NCBI RefSeq assembly: GCF_000317125.1
Contig: NC_019695.1
Span: 856,336 to 920,335, forward strand
Length of the DNA: 64,000 nucleotides
Reading direction: 5' to 3'
Origin: Chroococcidiopsis thermalis PCC 7203
Lineage (GTDB): Bacteria > Cyanobacteriota > Cyanobacteriia > Cyanobacteriales > Chroococcidiopsidaceae
Of this stretch, positions 47,992 through 57,266 are shown one piece after another; within the stretch, counting starts at the first letter, position 1, and each line of letters begins with the position of its first letter. The notes under the pieces are model-generated. The model saw only the letters and a list, made by a program, of their open reading frames with translations. It did not search any database and was not told the origin of the DNA. The position numbers and the translations under genes were made by a program.

Positions 47992-49209
47992 TCAGTTATC
48001 GACGATCTCTTCCCACTCCCTATTCCTTACTCCCCATTCCCTTAATGTTTGCCATAGTTGAAGCGATCGCGCTGCAATTCGTTCGTGCGAGTAGTGCTGT
48101 TGCACTCTGTTCAAACAGTAATTTTTTACTTCTTGTCGCCAATTTGAGTCGCAAATTAGCCGCTCTAAAATTGCTGCTAATCGGTCTGCGTCTTCTTCTG
48201 GAAATATCAAGTCAGATCGTCCGATCGCGTGTGGAATTTCGCCACTGCTAGAGCCGATAACAGGTACACCCATTGCCATTGCTTCAATTAATACATGACC
48301 GAACTGTTCTTTCCAGGTGGGAGTTGTGCGTGAGGGAAGTACAAGTACGTCAAATTGCGCAATTGCGATCGGTGCTGCTTCATGTCTTACTGCTTTTTCC
48401 CAAATTACCAAGTCAGCAATCTGCTGTTTTTCTGCTTCCTGACGCAAATCTGCTTCACTCGTACCAGAACCGCAGAGGATGACGCGACAATTGAAACCCC
48501 GTTGTCGCAGTTGACTAACAGCGGTAAATAAGATGTCTATTCCTTTTCCCGCAACAAATCGTCCTAAAAAACCGATATGAAACTCTTGGCGATCGCCTTG
48601 GGATAATTGCGGCGCGAATAAATTCGTGTCTACTCCCATCTGAGGCATAATTGCGATCTTTCTTGTATATCCCCAATGACGCAATAAATCGGCTCCTCCA
48701 TGATTCCCTGCAATAATGGCGCTGGCTGAATTCAGTACAAATTGACGTACCCAACGGCGAAATCTAGGTAGGTTGCGATCCATATTTTCCCACCCAAATA
48801 CAACTAATTGCTTGCCTGTTATTCGCGTCCAAATTGCTAGCTCAAACGCACACATTGAGAAAACTTCTTCTTCGACTTGTACTATGTCAGGTTGAAAATC
48901 GTTCAGCACTTGCCAAACTCGCCAAGGTGCGTAAATATGAGCGCCGCCACGACCAGCAAACAACACGGGTGCGCTGTAAATTTGAATTTTTGAGTACGGT
49001 GTTTCTAGTTCAAGTCGGCGATTCCATTCCAATGCTTTCCAGTTATTAGGAGCCAATAAACCGACTTCAATTCCATCAATTTCTGCGATCGCCTGAAGTT
49101 TCCCCTGATTCACACCTACTACATAAGCGTGGCTGACAAAAAGAACTCGCAGACAAGAGTTGGTTTTAAATTTTGTTTTATTGCTATGAATAGAATCTAC
49201 TGTTTTCAT
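47992..49209 (-). CDS. Glycosyltransferase family 4 protein
   Basis: A 405-residue GT-B enzyme. FVSHAYVVGVNQGKLQAIAE is the N-terminal acceptor loop. IGFLGRFVAGKGIDILFTAV and FGHVLIEAMAMGVPVIGSSS (about 303-322) belong to the donor domain. The last 17 residues (about REWGVRNREWEEIVDN) are encoded by ACTCCC/ATTCCC-type spacer repeats, and the stop overlaps a TTATCAGTTATCAG repeat. The natural C-terminus therefore seems to have been replaced or extended by repeat DNA. Confidence 0.92.
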   Translation of the reverse strand: MKTVDSIHSNKTKFKTNSCLRVLFVSHAYVVGVNQGKLQAIAEIDGIEVGLLAPNNWKALEWNRRLELETPYSKIQIYSAPVLFAGRGGAHIYAPWRVWQVLNDFQPDIVQVEEEVFSMCAFELAIWTRITGKQLVVFGWENMDRNLPRFRRWVRQFVLNSASAIIAGNHGGADLLRHWGYTRKIAIMPQMGVDTNLFAPQLSQGDRQEFHIGFLGRFVAGKGIDILFTAVSQLRQRGFNCRVILCGSGTSEADLRQEAEKQQIADLVIWEKAVRHEAAPIAIAQFDVLVLPSRTTPTWKEQFGHVLIEAMAMGVPVIGSSSGEIPHAIGRSDLIFPEEDADRLAAILERLICDSNWRQEVKNYCLNRVQQHYSHERIAARSLQLWQTLREWGVRNREWEEIVDN

Positions 49210-49231
49210 AATATTTATTATGTATAAATAG

Positions 49232-50311
49232 TTATGCTTTACTACTAGATAACTTCGACCGATTTGCCTGCGCCTGAATTTTTGTAATTATCCAAGCGAT
49301 CGCTTTGGGGCGAAAATGCGGCGCGTATAACCAAGTAATCGCTGGTTTTGCTAAAGCTAAAGGCATAAATCCCACCCAAATAAACCAGAGACTGTAGATC
49401 GATCGTTTTTGCCAATTAAAGTGCGAGTATTTCCAAAGCGAACGAATTCCCTGATAGACGAGTGAGAGAGGTCGATCTAAGGGAATCGGATGATTTTGAG
49501 GATCTAACCGTAAGGAAATAATCCGCGACCATAACCGTCCGATAGCTCGTTGTTCTAAATCTTTTGGTAATTTATATCCTAATTCGTTTGCTTTTTGTAA
49601 TAGCAGGGAATAGTTTTGTAAGTCGTGTCGGACAAATCTATGAAAGCGATCGCCTGTTACTGTAGCTAAAGCCCACTGATTGCTATTATGAATTCGGTAC
49701 ACACCTAAAGGTTCTTCAATCGCTGCTACTTCTCCATAAAAAGGAATTGAAATTGATAAGTAATCATCAGCAGTTAATTTATATTCATCAGGAATCGGGA
49801 AGACTTGTTCTAGTGCTTTGCGACTGAGTGCGTTGCCACTAGTAGGCGTGCTATCATAACCACCAACTTCTAGTAATCTGCGCCATACCTCGCCAGTCGA
49901 TAATAATGCACCTTGCGGACAGGAGTATCCTAAAAATTGACTAAAGGTATCAACTACATTTAAGCGGTAATGTACTTTAGCTAAATGTGGTTTCCAAATA
50001 GAAACTATGCGTTCGACAGTATGAGGCAAAAGATAATCGTCAGAGTCTAAGAAGATAATAATTTCGCCTTGACTCATAGCAAATCCACTATTAAAAGCGG
50101 CTGCTTGTTTGCCATTTTCTTGCAGAATAGGAATGATACGCTCGCCGTAACTAGCAATAATATTGCGAGAATTATCTGTAGATCCGTCATCGACAACAAT
50201 GACTTCAGTATGAGGATAAGTTTGGCTTAAGGCACTATCAATTGCTTCTGCTAAGAAGCGATCGTAGTTATAGTTATTGATGATGATGCTAACTGATGGT
50301 TTATTTTTCAT
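49232..50311 (-). CDS. Glycosyltransferase family 2 protein
   Basis: A 359-residue GT-A enzyme. The opening SIIINNYNYDRFLAEAIDSA (8-27) with VVDDGSTDNS (39-48), and the DxD at FLDSDDYL (88-95), are diagnostic of GT2. A hydrophobic stretch near 305-325 may associate with the membrane. It uses a UDP-, dTDP- or GDP-sugar and inverts configuration. It lies between two GT4 genes on the same strand, with short gaps. Confidence 0.94.
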   Translation of the reverse strand: MKNKPSVSIIINNYNYDRFLAEAIDSALSQTYPHTEVIVVDDGSTDNSRNIIASYGERIIPILQENGKQAAAFNSGFAMSQGEIIIFLDSDDYLLPHTVERIVSIWKPHLAKVHYRLNVVDTFSQFLGYSCPQGALLSTGEVWRRLLEVGGYDSTPTSGNALSRKALEQVFPIPDEYKLTADDYLSISIPFYGEVAAIEEPLGVYRIHNSNQWALATVTGDRFHRFVRHDLQNYSLLLQKANELGYKLPKDLEQRAIGRLWSRIISLRLDPQNHPIPLDRPLSLVYQGIRSLWKYSHFNWQKRSIYSLWFIWVGFMPLALAKPAITWLYAPHFRPKAIAWIITKIQAQANRSKLSSSKA

Positions 50312-50359
50312 AAAAATAACTCTTAAAAGTAAACATATTAGCCCCTGAAATCTCCAGTT

Positions 50360-51526
50360 CTAATTTAGGTTGTCCACCAGTAATTTTTTCACGGTTCGCC
50401 CAGCCACCTTCCAGTTAAGTCGCGTCTGATATTCATTAAAAGCAGAAAGTGCCAAATCTTTGTATTCGTTATAGTTAGTAAATAGATGAATTACATATTT
50501 ACAGTACTCCGAAATATCGGCTGCTTTGTCAAACGTTGCACCATTTAAACCTGTTCTAATAATTGTCGGAATTCCACCAACTTTAGTGGACAGACAAGGT
50601 ACGCCTAGTGAATTCGCTTCGCATAAAACAATGGGCGAACAATCTGCCAGTGAGGGCAAAATTAGAAAGTGAGATTCGCCAATAAGTTGATGGATTTTCT
50701 CTTGACCTTCGCGACTAGATTTACTAATAAACCCCAAAGGTTTAACAAAACTAGGTAGAGAACCTTCTACAATAGGTTGAGAGCCAATAACTGTTAGCTC
50801 TGTACTCAAACCTAAGTTATTTAACTCCTGAGCAACCTTAAGGGCAATATCTCCCCCCTTACGGAACCAATCAACTCCAATAAATAGCAATTTACATGGA
50901 TTTAAGGGTCTGAGTTCAATTAAATCTTTAACTTCGTAAAGAGTTTTACTACTTTCAATATTTGCTCCAAAAGGCACAACTTGTACTTTTGCTGGATCGG
51001 CTTGATAATATTCAATAGCGGTTTGAGCTGCCCATTCAGATGAATAAATTGCTAGTTTAGATTTCTGGAGAGCAGTTTTTTCCATTAAATGTCCGTTGCT
51101 AATTGACTCTTGACATAGATTGCTATATTGGGGATAAAAATCTATTAAGTTAGCAAAAGTTGCATCTGCCCAGAAAATAATTGGCTGTTGGCATTCAAGA
51201 TATGCGATCGGATCTACCGTGGCACTAAATATAATATTTGCATCACTTTGAGCTAGTTTTTTAGCAACCTGATTGGCGTAATTCTTAAGAAGTATTGGTT
51301 CCGTAGTTTTGATATAAGTTTTGTGAAAAAGCTCGTGATAGTGCCGCTTCAATTTTAGCCTAGCTTTCAACGTCAATTGATTTTTTAGAGAACCAATATA
51401 CTCTATGTCGCTGGCGACCTGGTGCTTGAGTGACTGAGCTATGTAATAACCTGTTCCCGACCATTCATTACAGCCTTGCGTACCTAAAGAGCGAGCATTA
51501 TAAGTGGTTGTGTATGCTATCTTCAT
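50360..51526 (-). CDS. Glycosyltransferase family 4 protein
   Basis: A 388-residue GT-B enzyme. KLLFIGVDWFRKGGDIALKV (about 211-230) is the hinge and donor-domain start. LPSLADCSPIVLCEANSLGVP (about 288-308) with C-E-A stands for the E-x7-E region, a variant with only the second Glu clearly kept. GGIPTIIRTG follows. The N-terminal half is Lys/Gln-rich. It resembles the GT4 enzymes of plant and cyanobacterial surface glycan loci. It is transcribed with its neighbours. Confidence 0.9.
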   Translation of the reverse strand: MKIAYTTTYNARSLGTQGCNEWSGTGYYIAQSLKHQVASDIEYIGSLKNQLTLKARLKLKRHYHELFHKTYIKTTEPILLKNYANQVAKKLAQSDANIIFSATVDPIAYLECQQPIIFWADATFANLIDFYPQYSNLCQESISNGHLMEKTALQKSKLAIYSSEWAAQTAIEYYQADPAKVQVVPFGANIESSKTLYEVKDLIELRPLNPCKLLFIGVDWFRKGGDIALKVAQELNNLGLSTELTVIGSQPIVEGSLPSFVKPLGFISKSSREGQEKIHQLIGESHFLILPSLADCSPIVLCEANSLGVPCLSTKVGGIPTIIRTGLNGATFDKAADISEYCKYVIHLFTNYNEYKDLALSAFNEYQTRLNWKVAGRTVKKLLVDNLN

Positions 51527-51605
51527 GTTTTGTATAATCTTTAGACTTTAAAAAGTAATATTTTTGTATTTTTGTTATTTTACAAATACAAAACTCAAGT
51601 AAAAA

Positions 51606-52700
51606 TTACTGTCTGCGACCTGAGATCGTTAAGCTACTTTTCCCGCGAACAGTTTTTTCTACAAAGTTGAATACCTGTGACTTTAGAAAGTAGTAACTCG
51701 GACGGAATGAAAGGAAAGAACGACGTGTATTAAAAAAGACTTGCTGTTGCCAAGGCGACATCGAACACCAATTTTTATAGGCTGGAATTGCACTATCGAT
51801 CAAAAAAGTTTGCCATTTTGCCACCATTTGCTCCGATTGTGTTTCTTTAGCCCGTATCCACCCGTTTTCAACCATAGCGCGACGCATTTCCTTGTTATCT
51901 CGAAGGCGCTTGAGCGATGAAATCACCTCTGTTAAAGAAGTTGCTTCTAGATAATCGAGATCGCTTTTGCGCTCAGCTCGAAAGGCAGATTCATATCCTA
52001 AGATTGCTGGCACGCCAGCGTGCCATGCATTATATAATTTTGATGCAGGCTTGCCTCTAAAATAATTTTTACGACCAAATTCTCTGACAGCCAAGACGAC
52101 ATCAATATCGCTGTAGTCATGCCAGGAATCGTGAAGGAGTTTCTTCTGAAACCGCAAGCCTAAAGCGTCTAGTTGCTCGTGCCAAAACTGACCGCGAAAT
52201 TCAGAAACTAAATTTGTTTCATTTCCAATAAACGCAACATTTTCAAAAGTATCCCCACGCTGAGGATCGCGAGGAATCAGAGAAGATTGCGTCCAGTGAG
52301 GAATAAAGTAACTTTCCCAAAGTGTCAAAAATCTTCTGGGTATTGCTTGGTACGGATTTTGTACGACATGCAGTTGTGCGTAAGGATGCCGATCCACATC
52401 TGCTCTTAAGCAAACAATCAGTAATTTTGGACTTGGCTGTAGAGAATCATCCAAAAAATCACGATGAGATAAAACAATTCCTTCATCAGGCATTGTTTGT
52501 ACTAATTGGCAAGGAAATCCACGATCGTTGAGATAAAGATAAGTTTGCAATGTCCAAATACAACCGCCACCCGCCATCGGAGATATCGAACGGTGAAAAG
52601 ATAGCCACTGCCAGAAAGACTGAGCGTTTTGTGGTAAGTTGCCAGCAGGTAATTTGCTGGGAGGAATATAAAAATAAATTGGTGGTAAGTTTTTAAGCAT
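51606..52700 (-). CDS. Probable glycosyltransferase-like protein
   Basis: A 364-residue protein without a clear classical GT motif. The start is PPIYFYIPPSKLPAGN. NVAFIGNETNLVSEFR (about 154-169) and PASKLYNAWHAGVPAILGYE (about 215-234) look like the donor-site region of a GT-B fold (the latter equivalent to the E-x7-E block), followed by SLTEVISSLKRLRDN. The context, flanked on both sides by glycosyltransferases, supports the reading. An exostosin-like or glycan-phosphorylase-like role is possible. Moderate confidence. Confidence 0.75.
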   Translation of the reverse strand: MLKNLPPIYFYIPPSKLPAGNLPQNAQSFWQWLSFHRSISPMAGGGCIWTLQTYLYLNDRGFPCQLVQTMPDEGIVLSHRDFLDDSLQPSPKLLIVCLRADVDRHPYAQLHVVQNPYQAIPRRFLTLWESYFIPHWTQSSLIPRDPQRGDTFENVAFIGNETNLVSEFRGQFWHEQLDALGLRFQKKLLHDSWHDYSDIDVVLAVREFGRKNYFRGKPASKLYNAWHAGVPAILGYESAFRAERKSDLDYLEATSLTEVISSLKRLRDNKEMRRAMVENGWIRAKETQSEQMVAKWQTFLIDSAIPAYKNWCSMSPWQQQVFFNTRRSFLSFRPSYYFLKSQVFNFVEKTVRGKSSLTISGRRQ

Positions 52701-52725
52701 ATAATTTGTAAAGATAAAAATTTGA

Positions 52726-54387
52726 TTAACGTCTTCGTAAAAAATGCCAGTGCGAGTAGTTTCGACGCAACAAGTAATAGCGCGATCGCAATTTTTCTGG
52801 AAGTAAAAAATTCAGATGATTATTACGAAAACCGTATTTTTTGACCAAGTTGAGCCACAACTGTAGCCGTTGTTTGAATGGCATTAGCGGCATATGCCAA
52901 TGCATAACTGTTTTTAGATCGGTTTGATTGACGCTTGGTAAGAAGATATCCGGTTCACCTAAAGACATCTCATCCACTAAATCTAAGGTCGCAGTTTTTT
53001 TAGGTAGAGCTACAACATAAGAATAAAGCTCGTTTAAAGCATTCTGCCAATGACTACCCCAATGAGTTGCGGCTATTTTATTTCTGGTGGCTTCCCCAAG
53101 CGATAGACGAAACTCTTCATCTTCAACTAAGCGGGACAAAACTGCTGTATACTCTTCTAGATCCCGCACTCGAATCAAATTACCAGTCAAACCAGGCATA
53201 TCAGAGCCAAGAACGCCGCATAGATCGGAAGAGTATGGGTAGCGACTCACCGAGGGTACGCCGTAGCTGCCAGCTTCTAGTATGGATGTAATGGAAACGA
53301 AAGGAAATGAGTCAACATAGATGTCGGCAGCTTGATAAAATACAGCGGTATCTTTAGTTTCTCCCAAGACTTGAATTCTTCCCTGGGTTTGCTGGATCGC
53401 TGCCGACCAATCTTCGTCGCTATGACCTGGACCGATCGCAACCAAGATCGCTCGATCGTATCGCTTTAGTAATTCAACGTGAGCATCAGCAAAACTAACG
53501 CCATCAACCGTTTTATATTTAACTGCTCTGGCAATGGAGAGCAGCATGATACTGTTTTCGTCAATTCCAAGTTGTTGCTTGGCTTGCGATCGCGACAGTT
53601 TTCTACAAGCTGGTTCTAAAATCGTCGCAAGCAGCAGGTTACGCTTTGCCTCAATCCCTCGGCGCTGTTGAGATAAATGCATTCCCGACTCGCGAAGATT
53701 CGCGATCGCGTCACTGACAGCAGCTCCTACCCAAAACCAATGGTCGCCGTGATTTGTATAGACAATTGCGGGAGATTGTGCTTTATTAGCAAATGCAATT
53801 GTTGGTACAACATCGTACTCCCAGGTATGTAGCACGACGATATCTGCTGTTGCGGCGCATTCGCGTAGCCTCTTGGCACGCGAGATAATTCCGCCATTAC
53901 GGTCGTTTAATACGTAAATCCTGCCCTGGCTATTGGCTACAGCATCTTTCAGGGTTTGAGGAATTTCGTTCAGTGCTTGCCTTGTTAAAGCAACTGAGTG
54001 CGATCGCTCGGTATCCTGTTGAATCCAGCGCCGCAAGAGTCTAGGTATACCGCCGATATCAGAAAGATGGGTAGATACGTGAAGTACGTGCTTCACCGTT
54101 TTGGGCAATGCAGTCTCCTTTTGAGGAGCGAAAGCGATTGGGATTGCCTTGCGTCCAATGGTCAGAAGGAGCTGCTCTAGTTCGGAGCTGACGAAAAAAC
54201 CACAATGGTTCAACTGAGCGTAGTTAGCTGCAATCTGCCCGTACACCGCTGCTGCTTCGTAGTTGCCTTGCTGCGCTAAGTCTTTTGCTTGCGAGATCAG
54301 GCTGCGAAATGTCGCAAAGTTTTGTGGGATGAGCTGGCGACCTTCTGCTTGCCAAAGGCTGAGTGTTTTGTTAGCTAGTGTTTCCAT
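52726..54387 (-). CDS. Glycosyltransferase-like protein with long N-terminal extension
   Basis: A 553-residue protein. Residues 1-95 are helical (YEAAAVYGQIAANYAQLNHC), TPR-like. The GT-B part begins near 105 with HVLHVSTHLSDIGGIPRLLR. Its donor half has SIARAVKYKTVDGVSFADA and ITSILEAGSYGVPSVSRYP (about 362-380). The tail (about 480-553) is basic. The helical front may dock to other proteins of the assembly line. It follows the DegT aminotransferase gene by 47 bases on the same strand. Confidence 0.85.
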   Translation of the reverse strand: METLANKTLSLWQAEGRQLIPQNFATFRSLISQAKDLAQQGNYEAAAVYGQIAANYAQLNHCGFFVSSELEQLLLTIGRKAIPIAFAPQKETALPKTVKHVLHVSTHLSDIGGIPRLLRRWIQQDTERSHSVALTRQALNEIPQTLKDAVANSQGRIYVLNDRNGGIISRAKRLRECAATADIVVLHTWEYDVVPTIAFANKAQSPAIVYTNHGDHWFWVGAAVSDAIANLRESGMHLSQQRRGIEAKRNLLLATILEPACRKLSRSQAKQQLGIDENSIMLLSIARAVKYKTVDGVSFADAHVELLKRYDRAILVAIGPGHSDEDWSAAIQQTQGRIQVLGETKDTAVFYQAADIYVDSFPFVSITSILEAGSYGVPSVSRYPYSSDLCGVLGSDMPGLTGNLIRVRDLEEYTAVLSRLVEDEEFRLSLGEATRNKIAATHWGSHWQNALNELYSYVVALPKKTATLDLVDEMSLGEPDIFLPSVNQTDLKTVMHWHMPLMPFKQRLQLWLNLVKKYGFRNNHLNFLLPEKLRSRYYLLRRNYSHWHFLRRR

Positions 54388-54434
54388 ATACTTTCTCTCG
54401 ATCTGCTCCTGCTAGATTGCACTCAGCACAACAC

Positions 54435-55598
54435 TTAAAGACAAACAGTTTTCAAAACCGCGATCGCCCGATCTTGTTCCGACTCCGTCATTTGGTGGAA
54501 AAGTGGTAATATGATGGCGCGATCGGTAGCTTCTTCGCTTTCGATGAGGCGATCGCTTCCACAAGACCAAGCCTCAATTTGATATGCCGCTTCGCGGTGA
54601 GCGCACATAATCCCCCGTCGCGTGGAAATTCCCGCATCCAACATCGCTTGCATGACTTGCACCTGGTCGTACTGCTGGGGTAAGCGGACGCAATAGCTCT
54701 GCCAGTTACTTTTTGCCCAATTTGGCTCGGTGGGCAATTTTAATCCAGGCACGTCTGAGAGCTGTTCGTGGTATCGCTGTGCTAGGTAGCGGCGACGTGT
54801 GACAATCTCCGGCAAGCGTTTGAGCTGTTCCCGTCCTACTGCCGCTTGAATGTCGGTCATCCGGTAGTTGTAGCCCAACATCGGGTAAGTCTCGAAAATC
54901 ACTTGTTTCGCGCCGTGGCGGACAGTATCGGGGACGCTCATGCCGTGTTGTCGCCACAGACGAAACTGTTTGTCCCATTCAGGATTGCTGGTGGTTAGCA
55001 TTCCACCATCACCAGTCGTAATTACCTTGCGGGGATGGAAGGAAAAACAGGCAATATCGCCGTGGGGTTTGCCGATTTTTTCCCACTGTCCTTCCCAGAG
55101 AATTTCACTACCAATGGCGCAGGCTGCATCTTCAATAACTGGCAAATTGTAGCGCCGCGCAACCTCCACAATCGCTTTGAGGTCGCAAGGCATTCCCATT
55201 TGGTGGACGACCAGAATCGCGCGGGTGCGATCGCTCACCACTGCTTCGATTAAAGTGGGATTAATGTTGTAAGTGTGCGGCTCGATATCGACAAATACGG
55301 GGATCGCGCCGCAATAGCGAATGCTATTCGCAGTGGCAATATAAGAATGACTGACGGTAATTACCTCATCCCCAGGCTGCACGCCTACGGCTAACAGAGC
55401 TAGATGCAATGCCGTGGTGCAATTAGAAACCGCACAAGCAGACTTTGCCCCTACATAAGTTGCAAATTCCTGCTCGAAAGCGGCGACTTCGGGTCCTTGC
55501 GTTACCCAACCGGACAGAATCGCCCGCTTAGCGGCATCTGCCTCGGCTTCACCCATCCAAGGTTTGGCAATTGGAATATTCTGCATCTGCTCAGACAT
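54435..55598 (-). CDS. DegT/DnrJ/EryC1/StrS family sugar aminotransferase
   Basis: PLP-dependent aminotransferase that adds an amino group to a keto-sugar nucleotide; 387 residues from the ATG at 55598. That ATG overlaps the stop of the upstream epimerase gene by 8 bases, a sign of translational coupling; an ATG at 55643 lies inside the epimerase gene and is unlikely. The internal aldimine Lys191 is in FSFHPRKVITTGDGG, with VIEDAACAIG (154-163) binding PLP. It resembles the ArnB/PseC-type subgroup. Paired with the epimerase/dehydratase, it could make a 4-amino-4-deoxy sugar. Confidence 0.94.
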   Translation of the reverse strand: MSEQMQNIPIAKPWMGEAEADAAKRAILSGWVTQGPEVAAFEQEFATYVGAKSACAVSNCTTALHLALLAVGVQPGDEVITVSHSYIATANSIRYCGAIPVFVDIEPHTYNINPTLIEAVVSDRTRAILVVHQMGMPCDLKAIVEVARRYNLPVIEDAACAIGSEILWEGQWEKIGKPHGDIACFSFHPRKVITTGDGGMLTTSNPEWDKQFRLWRQHGMSVPDTVRHGAKQVIFETYPMLGYNYRMTDIQAAVGREQLKRLPEIVTRRRYLAQRYHEQLSDVPGLKLPTEPNWAKSNWQSYCVRLPQQYDQVQVMQAMLDAGISTRRGIMCAHREAAYQIEAWSCGSDRLIESEEATDRAIILPLFHQMTESEQDRAIAVLKTVCL

Positions 55599-56565
55599 TG
55601 CTTGTTTCCTTTGCCAGCTTTTGTTCGCGCCACCATTTGACAAGCTGACGCAACCCCTCTTCTAGAGAGACTTGCGCCTCAAAACCCAATAAATCTCTAG
55701 CTTTGCTGACATCTGCTAGTCGGCGCTGTACGGGGTTGACTTTGCGTTCTGCACCATATTCTGGCTGTAAATCTGACCCCATGACTCTAGCCAAACTGTA
55801 GGCAAGATCGTTCAAACTGCTTTCTAGACCGCTAGCAATGTTAAACACTTCGTCCGTCACATCGGCTTTAGCCGCCAAGATGTTTGCTCTAGCGATATCT
55901 TCGATGTAGACGAAATCCATTGTCTGCTTGCCATCACCAAAAATCAGTGGCGGTTGACCTGCGCTAATGCGTTCCATCCAGCGGATCAGCACTTCGGTGT
56001 AAACGCCATAAATATCCATCCGGGGACCATAGACGTTGAAGTAACGCAAGGCTACGTAGTCCAATCCGTACATGTCATGGAAGCTACGTAACAGCCCTTC
56101 GTTAAATGTCTTGGCTGCACCGTAAATCGTGCGGTTGTTGTAGGGATGGTGCGCTTCTGTGGTGGGGAACTCCTCTGCCATGCCGTAGATTGAAGCTGAG
56201 GAGGCGGCGACTACTTTTTTGACTCCGGCACTGACCGCAGCTTCTAGGACGTTGAAAGTTCCATTAGCTAGAACTTCCATCGCTAGGCGCGGTTCTTGAG
56301 CGCATTGAGTGATGCGGATCGCTGCCTGGTGGAAGACGATATCCACACCTTGCATGATATCGGCAAGCAGTTGGCGATCGCGGATGTCACCTTCGACAAT
56401 GACTAAATGTCCGCGTTCTTGCGCTTGAGCTAAGTTTTGGCGCTGTCCGCGAGTAAAATCATCCAAAACTATAATTTCAGCAACTTCTTCTTTAACTAAC
56501 AAATCGGCAATGTGGGAGCCAACTAACCCAGCACCGCCTGTAATTAATACACGTTTATTTTGCAT
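55591..56565 (-). CDS. NAD-dependent epimerase/dehydratase (extended SDR)
   Basis: A 324-residue nucleotide-sugar enzyme. The NAD loop is GGAGLVGSHIA (10-20), SSASIYG is at 122-128, and the catalytic YGAAK (Tyr148, Lys152) is present. YFNVYGPRMD and the C-terminal VNPVQRRLADVSKARDLLGF are typical of UDP-glucose 4-epimerase/UDP-GlcNAc C4 epimerase relatives such as WbpP. The exact substrate is open. Translationally coupled to the following aminotransferase gene. Confidence 0.94.
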   Translation of the reverse strand: MQNKRVLITGGAGLVGSHIADLLVKEEVAEIIVLDDFTRGQRQNLAQAQERGHLVIVEGDIRDRQLLADIMQGVDIVFHQAAIRITQCAQEPRLAMEVLANGTFNVLEAAVSAGVKKVVAASSASIYGMAEEFPTTEAHHPYNNRTIYGAAKTFNEGLLRSFHDMYGLDYVALRYFNVYGPRMDIYGVYTEVLIRWMERISAGQPPLIFGDGKQTMDFVYIEDIARANILAAKADVTDEVFNIASGLESSLNDLAYSLARVMGSDLQPEYGAERKVNPVQRRLADVSKARDLLGFEAQVSLEEGLRQLVKWWREQKLAKETSNV

Positions 56566-56570
56566 ATGCT

Positions 56571-57266
56571 TTAATTGCTTTGTAATGGTTCATATCCTTC
56601 TCGCCAGCGTAAAAACCGAGCAGGAACGCCAGCAACGACGGCAAATGGTGGTACATCTTTGGTGACAACGGCTCCAGCACCAACAATACTACCTTTACCA
56701 ATCGTTACCCCAGGAAGAATGACGGCATTCATCCCTATATCAGCTCCTGTTTCTACTTTTACCGATTTAATTTCCAGGTCGGTTTGAATAATTGGAACAT
56801 CAATGGGGAATGCGGTATGAGTTGAACCAAGTACTTTTGCTCCTGGTCCCCATCCCACATAATCTTCAATTATCAAGTCACGCGCATCAAAGTAACTCTG
56901 CGGACCGATCCAAACGTAGTTACCGATCGCGCACTTGCCATCGAAGCGTCCTTGAATGTAACTTTGCGAACCAATGAAAACGCGATCGCCAATCTCAAAT
57001 GTTTCTAAATGTTTGAAGCCAACACCGCTACCAATCCGAATGCCATGACCGAATTGACGTGCCATTGTACGCCAAATAATTCGTCGCATTAACAAGTCAA
57101 AATCACCCTCGCCAATCGTGAAGCGATTGTACAATTCGAGTAATTGGTCATTACTGTGCTGATGGCGCAAATGTTTTGCCATCCCCACTTCAAACTCTGG
57201 GTCTGGTTTCAGCTCTTGGGAGCCGTGTGTAGCTGCAACTACCCTACTTTTTGCCAATTCATACAT
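56571..57266 (-). CDS. Left-handed beta-helix acyltransferase (WbbJ/DapH-like)
   Basis: A 231-residue hexapeptide-repeat acetyltransferase. I choose the ATG at 57266 ([15 protein letters not shown]), which overlaps the end of the upstream aminotransferase gene by 28 bases; the open frame further upstream is antisense-like and unlike the family. Residues about 60-110 are a linker and helix. Repeats such as [13 protein letters not shown] and [13 protein letters not shown] then lead to the catalytic-loop region GSTHTAFP (about 150) and the end [20 protein letters not shown]. It probably acetylates a sugar using acetyl-CoA. Confidence 0.9.
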   Translation of the reverse strand: MYELAKSRVVAATHGSQELKPDPEFEVGMAKHLRHQHSNDQLLELYNRFTIGEGDFDLLMRRIIWRTMARQFGHGIRIGSGVGFKHLETFEIGDRVFIGSQSYIQGRFDGKCAIGNYVWIGPQSYFDARDLIIEDYVGWGPGAKVLGSTHTAFPIDVPIIQTDLEIKSVKVETGADIGMNAVILPGVTIGKGSIVGAGAVVTKDVPPFAVVAGVPARFLRWREGYEPLQSN

